From Frankiales bacterium (GTDB lineage: Bacteria; Actinomycetota; Actinomycetes; JAFAQI01), in contig JAICXJ010000008.1 in NCBI GenBank assembly GCA_025980465.1, positions 1 to 64,000 on the forward strand: DNA of 64,000 bases, read 5' to 3'. This document shows positions 1 to 7,803 of the stretch, in pieces (position 1 is the first letter of the stretch; each line of letters opens with the position of its first letter). A model generated the notes under the pieces. It was given only the letters and a program-made list of their open reading frames with translations, was not told where the DNA came from and did not search any database. Position numbers and translations under genes: made by a program.

Positions 1-49
1 GGCCGGCCAGCTAGCCCAGCCAGCCCAGCCAGCCCGCGGGAGTAGGCCT

Positions 50-1495
50 TCAGTGCACCGTCGTGCGTCGGGTCGGGGATGACCCGGCCGCGAGCACGGG
101 GAGCTTGGCGGTACGCACCCGCAGCGCATAGTGACCGCGTTTGAGCACCTTCTTCACGAAGCGATACGTCCCGTTGCTCGCGACCTTCGCCGTACCGAAG
201 CGCTTGCCGTGGTTGTACACCGTCACCTTGCCCGGGAGGTGAGGCGTCACCCGTCCGGTAAGGATCAGGCGCGCGCCGTGCGAGAGGCCCTTAAGGCGAT
301 GTGCGACCACCTTCAGCGTCAACCTCGGCGCGACGCTGAGCTTGGCGATGTTCGACAGCGACGGCAGGTCGATCCCGAGCGGCGTGACGCCGCCCTCGAA
401 GTACGCCGCGTAGACCGCATTCTGCATCGGCGTGAAGGTGTAGGAGAAGAAACCGTTCGAGGCGGAATGCACGAGCTTCAGAACCTGGACCTTGCCGCCC
501 ACCGTCTTCGACAGCAGGTACACGGCGCCGCTTCCGACGCCCGACCCGCCACTGAGCAGATGCCCGCTCAACGTGACCGACTTTCCTGCGGACAGGACGG
601 AGTGACTCAGCGAGAGGGCGAGCGAGGTCGCCTTGCTGCTCGTCACCGTCACGCAGCCGGCGCACGACCCGGTCTGTCCGGAGGTGTCGGTGACCACGAC
701 GTTGTATTGCCCGGGCGTGACGCTTGGCCCGGCGCTCAGCTGGCCGGTGATGGCAGTGGCCGACAGTTGCGGGCTCTGCAGCGACAATCCGGGGACAGCC
801 GAACCATCCGACGCCGTGAACGAGACGGCATCTCCCTGGGCGAATGGGGTGGTCGAGGTGGTGATCGAGGCGGCAACCGTTCCCCCCGGCGCCAGGGAGA
901 GCTGGGCGGTCGGAGTGGGCTTCCCGGCGGTGACGGTCACATTCACGGTGTCTACCGGCAGCGAGCTCAGACCGAGCCCACTGAGCAGGGTGGTCAGACC
1001 GGTGCTCGATGTGTTTGCCGGCGTGATGTGCATCGAGTAGGCGCCGGGACTCACCGGTACGCCGGTGGAATCCAGATTGAACGTGACGGGGATCGACGTG
1101 CCCGAGATCGTGCCGACCGTGCCGGGCACTGTCTCGGCAGCAGCGGCACCCGTCCCGACGAGCTGCACGACGACACCGCTGGTCAACGTGCTGTAGATCG
1201 TTCCGAGCGGATCCGTGATCGTGACCGCCTGGGCAGTGCCGGTGTTGCTGAACGAGGTCGGAATCGCTGTCGCGACACCGGTGGGCAATGACGGAGTGCC
1301 GCCGCCTCCACCACCGCCGCCGAGGGTGTCGCAGACCGAAGCCGGAAGGGGCGGGCACAGGGTGACCGGTAGCGGTATCGGCAGCAGCGACGCGGCGGCC
1401 GGCGTCGCCGCCAACCCGAGCGTCGTGCCGACGATCGCGGTCACAATCGTTACAAGAGAAGCATTTCTGCGGAGGGTTCTGGGTCCACTCGTCAT
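50..1495 (-). CDS. Secreted Ig-like repeat protein, hypothetical
   Basis: A 481-residue protein of unknown function. The N-terminus has a twin-basic stretch followed by a hydrophobic segment ending in Ala-rich sequence (about residues 9-35), which fits a Sec signal peptide. A run of eight glycines (about 59-66) is followed by several beta-rich stretches full of Thr, Val and Ser that look like bacterial Ig-like domains, and a basic Ig-like domain at about 390-481. Two Cys lie in the Gly-rich N-terminal region and another pair (CAGC) near residue 280. No sorting signal or C-terminal membrane helix is seen, so it is probably released. It is divergent from the GH26-like gene, with 44 bases between the starts. 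Function is not inferred beyond a surface or secreted role. Confidence 0.75.
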   Translation of the reverse strand: MTSGPRTLRRNASLVTIVTAIVGTTLGLAATPAAASLLPIPLPVTLCPPLPASVCDTLGGGGGGGGTPSLPTGVATAIPTSFSNTGTAQAVTITDPLGTIYSTLTSGVVVQLVGTGAAAAETVPGTVGTISGTSIPVTFNLDSTGVPVSPGAYSMHITPANTSSTGLTTLLSGLGLSSLPVDTVNVTVTAGKPTPTAQLSLAPGGTVAASITTSTTPFAQGDAVSFTASDGSAVPGLSLQSPQLSATAITGQLSAGPSVTPGQYNVVVTDTSGQTGSCAGCVTVTSSKATSLALSLSHSVLSAGKSVTLSGHLLSGGSGVGSGAVYLLSKTVGGKVQVLKLVHSASNGFFSYTFTPMQNAVYAAYFEGGVTPLGIDLPSLSNIAKLSVAPRLTLKVVAHRLKGLSHGARLILTGRVTPHLPGKVTVYNHGKRFGTAKVASNGTYRFVKKVLKRGHYALRVRTAKLPVLAAGSSPTRRTTVH

Positions 1496-1539
1496 CCTCT
1501 CGCCATCGGAACCTTCGGCCCGGATGCCGATGACTAGTT

Positions 1540-2610
1540 GTGACTATTTGCTGCGTCGGACCACCCGGCGCAGGGCATATCGTCCGTATTGACGCCTCTG
1601 CGAACCACCCCCGCCGTCGTCGCTGGCCCTGGCTGCTGGTCGGCCTTGTCGGTCTTGTCGTGATTTTCTCCGTCGTGACCGTCCTGCGGTTGAGCCGGCC
1701 GGTCCACCATTACTCGCGGCAGGTCCGGCATCAGGGCTGGCTGTCGGGCGTCTTTGCCGGCGACACCCCTGCGTCGGATGAGTCATTTGCGAAGTGGCGT
1801 GGTGCGGCGATCCAGACCGCAACCACGTTCATGAGCGGCGGGACGTGGATCCAGATCGAGCATCCACTGTCCATCTACCTCGCGTGGCGTCACGACCGTC
1901 CGGTGCGCCTGGTGCTCAGCGTGCCGATGTGGCCGACCGCCGGTGGCAGCCTCGGCCAGGTCGCAGCCGGCACCTACAACCCGTACTACCGCCAGCTCGC
2001 CAGCTCGCTGGTCAATGACGGCCGCGCTGACACCATCATCCGGTTGGGATGGGAGTTCAACACCCCGTTCTTTCGCTGGCAGGTCAAGACTCCCGCCGAG
2101 GCCCGGCAGTACGCCAAGGGATGGCAACAGGCGGTTCGCTCCATGCGCTCGGTGACAGGTCAACACTTTCACTTCGTGTGGAACCCCGACCTGTCCGATC
2201 AGGGCATCAATCCCGCACTTGCCTATCCCGGGAGCCCCTACGTCGACGAGATCGGGCTCGATGTGTACGACCGCAGCGTCAGCCCCGGTCAGAGTGCGAC
2301 AAAGCGATGGGAGGGACTGGTGCACCAACGATTCGGGTTGCAGTGGCAAGCCCGGTTCGCGGCGGCGCATGGCAAATCCATTGCGTTCCCCGAGTGGGGC
2401 CTCGTGCACGACCCCGGCTCAGCCACGGCCGGCGAGGATGATCCGGACTTCATTCATCGGATGCATGACTGGTTCGCCTCGCACCACACCGCATTCGAGG
2501 ACTACTTCAACGGCCCACCTGATGCCGGCGCGTCCTTTTCCATTACTGGTAGCGATTTCCCCAAAGCTGCCAGGGCTTATCGGCAGCTGTTCGGAGGGAA
2601 GGCGTCGTGA
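1540..2610 (+). CDS. Membrane-anchored glycoside hydrolase, GH26-like
   Basis: A 356-residue protein with a basic stretch (NHPRRRRW) then one N-terminal hydrophobic helix at about residues 30-48, so probably a signal anchor with an extracytoplasmic catalytic domain. The domain resembles the GH26 / beta-mannanase-like TIM barrel. RLGWEFN places a candidate acid/base Glu at 172, and FPEWG places a candidate nucleophile at Glu285, near the expected barrel strands 4 and 7. GH26 members cleave beta-mannans and related glycans. The substrate here cannot be read from sequence. The GTG start at 1540 is the only good in-frame start before the membrane helix. The stop overlaps the next gene's GTG by 4 bases, so the two are probably cotranscribed. 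Confidence 0.75.
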   Translation: MTICCVGPPGAGHIVRIDASANHPRRRRWPWLLVGLVGLVVIFSVVTVLRLSRPVHHYSRQVRHQGWLSGVFAGDTPASDESFAKWRGAAIQTATTFMSGGTWIQIEHPLSIYLAWRHDRPVRLVLSVPMWPTAGGSLGQVAAGTYNPYYRQLASSLVNDGRADTIIRLGWEFNTPFFRWQVKTPAEARQYAKGWQQAVRSMRSVTGQHFHFVWNPDLSDQGINPALAYPGSPYVDEIGLDVYDRSVSPGQSATKRWEGLVHQRFGLQWQARFAAAHGKSIAFPEWGLVHDPGSATAGEDDPDFIHRMHDWFASHHTAFEDYFNGPPDAGASFSITGSDFPKAARAYRQLFGGKAS

Positions 2611-3092
2611 CCGACGAGCTGGACCGCGTGGTCGACCTCCTCGACTATCCGATGTTCGTCGTCACGACCCGCGCCGACGATGAGCTCGCCGGCTGCCTCG
2701 TCGGTTTTGCCACGCAGGTGAGCATTGATCCTCGTCGCTTCCTGATCGGGCTGTCGGAGGCCAACCGCACCTTCCGGGTCGCGAATGACGCGGACCGCCT
2801 CGCGGTGCACGTCCTTCACCGCTGCGATCGGGACCTCGCGAAGTTGTTCGGTGGCACCACCAGCGATGAGGTCGACAAGTTCTCCCGATGCCGATGGCGA
2901 CCGGGACCCGACGGGGTGCCGGTGCTCGACGAGGCCGCGGCTTGGTTCAGTGGGCGCATCCTCGGGCGATACCCGGTCGGCGACCACGTCGGCTTCCTCA
3001 TTGAGCCCGACGCGGCGCACGTCAGCGATGAGCCGGCGTCGCTGCTGACATTTGCCCAGGTCCGCGACCTCGACCCGGGGCATCCCGCGTAA
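2607..3092 (+). CDS. Flavin reductase-like domain protein
   Basis: A 161-residue protein resembling the flavin reductase-like split-barrel family, which binds FMN and often supplies reduced flavin to a partner oxygenase. The first half carries the expected pattern: a short N-terminal helix, the strand MFVVTTR, a GFATQVSIDP region where the FMN phosphate contacts usually lie, and a following LSEANRTF segment. Length matches the family (about 150-170). GTG at 2607 overlaps the stop of the GH26-like gene by 4 bases. No oxygenase partner is adjacent, so the specific reaction is open. Confidence 0.75.
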   Translation: MTDELDRVVDLLDYPMFVVTTRADDELAGCLVGFATQVSIDPRRFLIGLSEANRTFRVANDADRLAVHVLHRCDRDLAKLFGGTTSDEVDKFSRCRWRPGPDGVPVLDEAAAWFSGRILGRYPVGDHVGFLIEPDAAHVSDEPASLLTFAQVRDLDPGHPA

Positions 3093-3308
3093 CGAGATCA
3101 TGAGGGAAGTCACGACCGTTGCCCGATATCGGGACGCTAGTCCGGTTTGCGAGGTCGCGCACCCTATGACGGATTCACCCGAATGGCAAGGATTATCAGG
3201 TTTGTGCATCTTCTGACGCGGGAAATTTCAGCGCAGGTCAGTACGGGGGACTCCAGCACCCGCCGAAGCCCCGGCACACGACTGACCAGGTGAGCGCGGA
3301 GGCCCACG

Positions 3309-4451
3309 ATGCATATTGACTCGACGAGACGCCGTCTGTTCTCGGCTGCCGGAGTGAGCGGGGCCGCGATCGCCCTGGCCGCCGCCGCCGCGCTTCCGGC
3401 CTTCGCGGGTCCGGGCAACGGCAACGGTAGTGGCAACGGCAACGGGACGCCGGCGGCGACGCCGACGGCCGCCGCCGCGAATAATTCATCCGGTCAACAC
3501 CCGCCCGGCCAGGTGAAGAAGACCTCGACGCCGACCGGCAGCACCAACAGCTCGGGAAGCGGCGCGCCGGGCCAGGCGAAGAAGACCACCACTGCGACGG
3601 CAGGCGCTGCCGGCAACGGCAACGGTCCCAAGAATGGCAACGGTCCCAAGAACGGCAACGGTCCGAAGAACGGCAACGGTCCGAAGAACGGCAACGGTCC
3701 GAAGAACGGCAACGGGCACAACCCACCCGGCAACAACGGCACGGTCAAGATCCACGCGGTTGCCGGCGACCCGAGCCATCACAACGTCCCCCACGTCAGC
3801 TGCACCTTCTACGTGGACTTCTGGGGCTTCGATCAGGGCCAGGTTCTCGATGTCTCATTCGCCGGGCAGGCACCCACCGGTGCCGGCATCCCGGTCACGT
3901 TCCCGGCGCTGAACGGCTACTCGATCACCTCGCCGGACCCGGCCGGTGGCGGTAACGACTTTGACGGCGAGCTCGGCTTCCAGGCGACCCAGGCTGCGCT
4001 GTCGGTGCTCGGTTCGCCGCAGGCGCAGCAGGGCTACCACATCAAGCTCACCGTGACGACGCACCAGCCGGGCGGCCACAAGTACAAGGTGTTCTGGATT
4101 GAGCCGTGCGCAGCGGGTACGACGGTCACGCCGCCGAGCATCGGTCCGACGAGCGGCACGACCTCGGGCACGACCTCAGGCACGAGCTCGGGCACCAGCG
4201 CGGGCACCGGCTCGGGCACCGGCTCGGGCACCGGCTCGGGCACGCCCTCCTCGACGACCAGCGAGGTGCTGGCTGTTCACCAGACGCGGACCCTGCCGCG
4301 CGCCGTCCAGGCCACTCAGGCACTCCAGTCACTGCCCTTCACCGGAGCCGAGATCGGCGGCATGATCCTGGCCGGTGTCGCGGCGCTCGGGACCGGAATG
4401 GTGCTGACGGTGGCGGGCCGCCGGCGTCGGCAGATCCTCGCGCTGAAGTAG
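3309..4451 (+). CDS. LPXTG-type cell-wall-anchored protein with NGNGPK repeats
   Basis: A 380-residue surface protein. An N-terminal signal peptide (basic residues, an Ala-rich core, a probable cleavage site near PAFAG) is followed by Asn/Gly- and Lys/Thr-rich low-complexity sequence with five exact NGNGPK hexapeptides. A folded domain at about residues 150-270 has two Cys (SCTFYVDFWGF and IEPCAAG). A Ser-Gly-Thr repeat linker follows, then the sorting signal LPFTG at 342-346, a hydrophobic helix and a RRRR tail. This is the full architecture of a sortase substrate attached to peptidoglycan. GGAGG lies 7 bases before the ATG. No sortase gene is in the window. The folded domain is not recognised. 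Confidence 0.85.
   Translation: MHIDSTRRRLFSAAGVSGAAIALAAAAALPAFAGPGNGNGSGNGNGTPAATPTAAAANNSSGQHPPGQVKKTSTPTGSTNSSGSGAPGQAKKTTTATAGAAGNGNGPKNGNGPKNGNGPKNGNGPKNGNGPKNGNGHNPPGNNGTVKIHAVAGDPSHHNVPHVSCTFYVDFWGFDQGQVLDVSFAGQAPTGAGIPVTFPALNGYSITSPDPAGGGNDFDGELGFQATQAALSVLGSPQAQQGYHIKLTVTTHQPGGHKYKVFWIEPCAAGTTVTPPSIGPTSGTTSGTTSGTSSGTSAGTGSGTGSGTGSGTPSSTTSEVLAVHQTRTLPRAVQATQALQSLPFTGAEIGGMILAGVAALGTGMVLTVAGRRRRQILALK
3615..3704 (+). repeat. 18-bp tandem coding repeat, five copies
   Basis: Five 18-bp units with the pattern AAC GGC AAC GGT CCN AAG encode NGNGPK five times inside the LPFTG protein. The copies are almost identical at the third codon position (only AAT/AAC and CCC/CCG differ), which suggests recent expansion by slippage or unequal recombination. 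Copy number could vary between strains. Confidence 0.9.
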
Positions 4452-4467
4452 CGTCGATCGGCCGAGA

Positions 4468-4516
4468 GGCCATGGCGTGGATCGCCCAGATGCGACGATT
4501 CCGCCATGGCCTTTCT
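4468..4516 (+). terminator. Possible terminator hairpin after the LPFTG gene
   Basis: A perfect 10-bp inverted repeat, GGCCATGGCG at 4468-4477 and its complement at 4502-4511, begins 16 bases after the stop codon. It is followed by TTTCT. The inner arms can pair further (GGATCG with CGATTC, imperfectly). The position and short T-rich tail fit an intrinsic terminator, although the loop is long. Confidence 0.5.
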
Positions 4517-4663
4517 GCTGCGACGACTGATCCGGATTTTGCGCATGCGCCGCTCGCGGAGGCAGCCGTGACCCGCCACTGCCCAGACTGATCGATCCGA
4601 CACGACCGAAGACTTTGCCACCAGATCCGTGGGTTGCCGGTGGGTTTGGCGCATCATCAATCC

Positions 4664-4840
4664 ATGACCCAGATGTGGACTTTTGTCGCGGCGGACGACG
4701 AGGCCACCGCCCGGGAGCGGGCCCTGCTCCACCTGCGCCAGGGCGACGCCGCGACGCGCGGCGCGACCGGTGAAGCGATCGAGTTCGAGCCGGGTCGCTG
4801 GCGCGTCAAGGTTGCCGTGCAGCGCGCGCCGATCGACTAG
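4664..4840 (+). CDS. Small hypothetical protein, 58 residues
   Basis: A short ORF of 58 residues starting at ATG 4664 (an upstream in-frame TTG at 4634 is less likely). The product is soluble and charged, with an alternating pattern (MTQMWTFVAADDEATARERA, then a Gly-rich turn and a final beta-like segment RWRVKVAVQRAP). Codon use resembles that of the neighbours, with G/C at most third positions. No clear Shine-Dalgarno is seen, so it may be leaderless. Its stop codon touches the left arm of the palindromic element that follows. I do not recognise a family. Confidence 0.5.
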   Translation: MTQMWTFVAADDEATARERALLHLRQGDAATRGATGEAIEFEPGRWRVKVAVQRAPID

Positions 4841-5001
4841 GAGCCTGCTGAACAATGCGCTGTCCTGCTGCGCGTCGCCCGGGCGAACGACTGGCAGCGT
4901 TGTCGTCGTCGGCGGTAGCGCCGCTACCGCGCTCCTCCTCCGCCTTGCCACCCGCCGCCCGGATCGACGCTCGCGACGGACGGCATTATTCAGCAGGCTC
5001 C
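4840..5001. repeat. 162-bp palindromic (fold-back) element with 19-bp inverted ends
   Basis: The ends 4840-4858 and 4983-5001 are inverted repeats matching at 18 of 19 positions (left arm begins GGAGCCTGCTGAAC). Similarity between the arms continues inwards, for example CCGGGCG, TGGCA and GCGGTAGCG on the left against their complements on the right. A perfect 9-bp inverted repeat with a 1-base loop (GCGGTAGCG/C/CGCTACCGC) lies near the centre at about 4920. The whole segment could fold into one long imperfect hairpin. It lies between a small ORF's stop codon and the AraC gene. It has no coding capacity and no clear target duplication. It could be a MITE-like element or a structured leader or terminator. 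Confidence 0.65.
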
Positions 5002-5052
5002 TGGCGTCCGGTCAGGTCCAGATCCCGCGATCGGTGACGGAGACCGGAGGAC

Positions 5053-5490
5053 ATGAGTACGCCGGAACAGTTCGACGTGGCGACGCTGACCTCGCTGCGT
5101 CGGGCCCGCGACCTCATGGACCGCGATTACGCGAAACCGCTCGACGTGCCGATGCTCGCCCGGGCCGCGTACATGTCGCCGGCACATTTCTCTCGCCAGT
5201 TCCGCGCGGCGTACGGCGAGACGCCGTACGCCTACCTCATGACCCGCCGGGTCGAGCGGGCGATGACGCTGCTGCGCCGCGGAGACCTGTCGGTTACCGA
5301 CGTCTGCTTCGCGGTCGGCTGTACCTCGCTGGGGTCGTTCTCGGCGCGCTTCAGTGAGATCGTCGGCGTCTCGCCTTCGGTCTATCGGAGTCGTGATCAC
5401 AGCGCGGTGGCGGAACTCCCCGGCTGCGTTGCGATGGCGATGGGCAGACCGAGCAGAAATCGAGAAGCCAGCCCGCCATCGCAGTCGTAG
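5053..5490 (+). CDS. AraC-family transcriptional regulator
   Basis: A 145-residue protein consisting almost entirely of the AraC/XylS DNA-binding domain (about residues 8-115). The first helix-turn-helix is around LDVPMLARAAYMSPAHFSRQ, and the second around LSVTDVCFAVGCTSLGSFSA, followed by the family signature FSEIVGVSPSVYR. There is no N-terminal ligand-binding domain, so it either senses nothing directly or works with a partner. It is followed after 10 bases by a VOC-family protein, a common pairing in actinobacteria in which the regulator and the glyoxalase-fold protein are cotranscribed. A GGAGG lies only two bases before the ATG, so the spacing is unusually short. Confidence 0.9.
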   Translation: MSTPEQFDVATLTSLRRARDLMDRDYAKPLDVPMLARAAYMSPAHFSRQFRAAYGETPYAYLMTRRVERAMTLLRRGDLSVTDVCFAVGCTSLGSFSARFSEIVGVSPSVYRSRDHSAVAELPGCVAMAMGRPSRNREASPPSQS

Positions 5491-5500
5491 CGTCCTCGAC

Positions 5501-5902
5501 ATGGAACTTGCACTTGCTGCGGCATTCGTGACCGTGTCCGACCCCGATGAGGCGATCACTTTCTATCGCGATGCACTTGGGCTCGAGGTGCAGAACGATG
5601 TCGGGGCCGGGGGAATGCGCTGGATCACCATGGTGTCGCCATCGCAGCCCGGTGTCTCGCTCGTGCTCAACCCGACTCACGGCGGTCGGGAGGCGGACGG
5701 TGACACCATCGCGGCGCTTCTTGCCAAGGGCTCACTCGACGGGGTGATCTTCCGCACCGCGGACGTGGACGCGATGTTCGAGAAGGTCCGCGCCGCTGGC
5801 GCCGAGGTCCTGCAGGAGCCGATGGACATGTTCTACGGCGTGCGAGACTGTGCGTTCCGCGATCCATCGGGAAACCTGGTCCGGATTCAACAGACGGGAT
5901 AG
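5501..5902 (+). CDS. VOC-family (glyoxalase/bleomycin resistance fold) protein
   Basis: A 133-residue protein with the two beta-alpha-beta-beta-beta modules of the vicinal oxygen chelate fold: FVTVSDPDEAITFYRDALGL at the start and a second module beginning around IFRTADVDAMFEKVRAAGAE, ending with DCAFRDPSGNLVRIQQ. The chosen ATG at 5501 begins at the first fold strand; an in-frame upstream extension would overlap the AraC gene. VOC proteins include glyoxalases, dioxygenases and antibiotic-binding proteins, and this one is not assigned a substrate. It probably shares a transcript with the upstream AraC regulator, which may control it. Confidence 0.85.
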   Translation: MELALAAAFVTVSDPDEAITFYRDALGLEVQNDVGAGGMRWITMVSPSQPGVSLVLNPTHGGREADGDTIAALLAKGSLDGVIFRTADVDAMFEKVRAAGAEVLQEPMDMFYGVRDCAFRDPSGNLVRIQQTG

Positions 5903-5906
5903 CAAG

Positions 5907-6347
5907 ATGCGTGCGTTCGAGGCCTCGGTCCGGGTCGGCGCCATTGCCCTTGTGGCGGTCCTGACTGGGTGGGTTCCGGCCGGCGCCGTGACGGCACCGG
6001 CTCCGGCGACCCCCGCCGCGCCGGTGCCGACCTACACCCTCCGCGATTCGGGTCGCACCATCCATCTCCATGTCGGGGATCGGGTGCGGGTGCGCCTGGC
6101 CACCGTCACCGATGGCGACTTCTTCTGGCATTACGTCCACCGCCCCGATGCGAAGGTGGTCAAGGTCCTGCGGAAGCGGATCGTCGCACCCAAGCTCACG
6201 CCCGGCGCGGTAGGTGGCACCGCCCACACCGTGTACACGTTGAAAGCGGTCGCACCGGGCCGGACCTCACTGCGGCTTGCGTACTACCAGGGGACTCAGC
6301 GCCACGACGTCGCGAAGCGATTCAGACTGTTCTTCCGGGTGCACTGA
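5907..6347 (+). CDS. Exported chagasin-like protease inhibitor (I42 family) candidate
   Basis: A 146-residue protein with an N-terminal signal peptide (hydrophobic to about residue 28) and a Pro/Ala-rich spacer. The remaining 100 residues resemble the chagasin (I42) cysteine-protease-inhibitor fold. LHVGDRVRVRL begins the domain, FFWHYV takes the position of the usual GYxW, and a Gly-rich loop followed by TVYTLKAVAPGRTSLRLAYYQ matches the typical last strands. The canonical NPTTG loop is altered (VTDGDFF), so inhibitory activity is uncertain. The ATG at 5907 follows the VOC stop by 4 bases. The 3' end overlaps the convergent RNB gene by 26 bases. Confidence 0.6.
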   Translation: MRAFEASVRVGAIALVAVLTGWVPAGAVTAPAPATPAAPVPTYTLRDSGRTIHLHVGDRVRVRLATVTDGDFFWHYVHRPDAKVVKVLRKRIVAPKLTPGAVGGTAHTVYTLKAVAPGRTSLRLAYYQGTQRHDVAKRFRLFFRVH

Positions 6348-7740
6348 CCTCGAAGCTCAACCTGCGGGCGGTAACGTCGGCGGTCACGAGCCGAACGGTG
6401 ACCGGGTGCCCGACCGGTAGCTCGCTTCCCTCGACCCGCGCCTGCACCGCGGGCTCACGAATCTGGATCTGACCGTGATCGTCGTCGGCCTCGATCACGA
6501 CGCCCTCGAAGAGCTCGCCGATGCGATCCTCCAGCATCAGCGCCTCGGCGAGATCCACCACCGCGTGGTCGACGCGATGGGCGTGCTCGTCAGCTGCTGC
6601 CATGGTTTTCGGCAGGTCCGGTAACGCCCGCCGGGCCCAGCCCGGGATCGGTGTCCCCGCAACGATCGCCAGACAGATCTCGGAGACATAGCGGTCGGCG
6701 AGCCGACGAAGCGGCGCGGTTGCGTGAGCGTAGGGCGCCGCCACCGCGGCATGGCTCGGGTGATCGGGAACGGTTCCGTCGAACGCCACGTAGTGCGCGC
6801 CCCGGAACGCAGCTCCGGCGACCCGCAGCATCGCGGCCTGGACCGGAACGTCGGGGTCGAGTTCCCGGATGACGTCGGCGTAGCTGGCGTGCTCCGGCCA
6901 CCGGACGCCCAGGGCCGCCGCACTGTGCCGGAGTGCGACGCGGGTGTGATGCGGCGGCCGGGGCATCGTCCGCAGCAGGCCGACCTTCGCCTCGATCATC
7001 AGCGTCGCCGCGGCCATACCGACGAGCAGCGAGAGTTGCGCGTTCCGCGCCTCGGCGGGCAACGGGACGCGGTAGTCGAGCCGCCAACCCGACTCGCCGC
7101 GGACAACCTCCTGCTCCGGCATGTTGAGTGACACGCCGCCGCGATTGCGCTCCGCCTCGAGTCGCAGCTCGCCTAGCTTCTCAAGCTGCGTGGCGACATC
7201 GGGACGAGCGGCCCCGAGGCCGGCATAGTCCAGCTGCGCGCGGCTTCGGACCACTGCGCGACGTACCGCGACGGCGGTCGGCTCGGCGCGCCGGTCGAGG
7301 TCGAGCTGCCACAACACCGCCGGCCGATCGCCGTCGGGAAGCAGACTCGCCGCGCCCTCCGACAGAATTGCCGGATACAGCGGAGACCGACCGTCGGGCA
7401 GGTACAGCGTCTCGCCGCGTGCCGCCGCGTCGAGGGCGATGACGCCGTCCGGTACGACGAAGGCAGCGACATCGGCGATCGCGTAATAGAACCGGAAGCC
7501 GGTGCCGTCGGCCTGGATTGCGAACGCCTGATCGAGATCGCGCGAGCCCGCCGGATCGAGGGTGACGAGCTCGAGATCGGTGGCGTCCAGGCGGCCGTCG
7601 CGGCTCCAGCTCGTGGCTGCCCGCTGCGCCTCGGCGATTGTCTCCGGTGCGAATTCGGTCGGGATCCTCAACTCCGCGCGCAGTGCGCTGAGCGGCCCGG
7701 AGAGGTCGAGGCCTTGAATTGCCGTCGGTCGGCGAGCCAC
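6322..7740 (-). CDS. RNB-domain exoribonuclease (RNase II family)
   Basis: A 472-residue protein of the RNase II/RNase R superfamily, which degrades single-stranded RNA 3' to 5'. The catalytic RNB domain starts at about residue 48, and the metal-binding motif DPAGSRDLDQAF (about 62-73) has the spaced Asp residues of the family. Later segments (GETLYLPDGRSPLYP, VAAPYAHATAPLRRLADRY) also match RNB. The C-terminus holds a short beta-rich tail that may be the remnant S1-like domain. N-terminal cold-shock domains are lacking, as in the shorter actinobacterial members. Start is GTG at 7740. It may act in RNA turnover or tRNA maturation. Confidence 0.9.
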   Translation of the reverse strand: MARRPTAIQGLDLSGPLSALRAELRIPTEFAPETIAEAQRAATSWSRDGRLDATDLELVTLDPAGSRDLDQAFAIQADGTGFRFYYAIADVAAFVVPDGVIALDAAARGETLYLPDGRSPLYPAILSEGAASLLPDGDRPAVLWQLDLDRRAEPTAVAVRRAVVRSRAQLDYAGLGAARPDVATQLEKLGELRLEAERNRGGVSLNMPEQEVVRGESGWRLDYRVPLPAEARNAQLSLLVGMAAATLMIEAKVGLLRTMPRPPHHTRVALRHSAAALGVRWPEHASYADVIRELDPDVPVQAAMLRVAGAAFRGAHYVAFDGTVPDHPSHAAVAAPYAHATAPLRRLADRYVSEICLAIVAGTPIPGWARRALPDLPKTMAAADEHAHRVDHAVVDLAEALMLEDRIGELFEGVVIEADDDHGQIQIREPAVQARVEGSELPVGHPVTVRLVTADVTARRLSFEVSAPGRTV

Positions 7741-7803
7741 GTCGGAACCTTAGGCCGTCGGCGAGACTGAACCGCGTCGGGTTCGGTGCCGTATGGTCCC
7801 GAT

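Noticed and set aside
3093-3308. Possible c-di-AMP or c-di-GMP riboswitch before the LPFTG gene
   Set aside because: The 216-base leader has G-rich segments and precedes a wall protein gene, as some riboswitches do, but I could not match the conserved core of either class. A covariance-model search would decide.
4840-5001. Complete insertion sequence
   Set aside because: The inverted ends resemble those of an IS, but the interior is too short for a transposase and no matching target duplication is visible.
7786-7803. Upstream GTG start for the glutathione peroxidase
   Set aside because: It would add six residues before the usual family start and has no better ribosome site than GTG 7804. 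It cannot be fully excluded.
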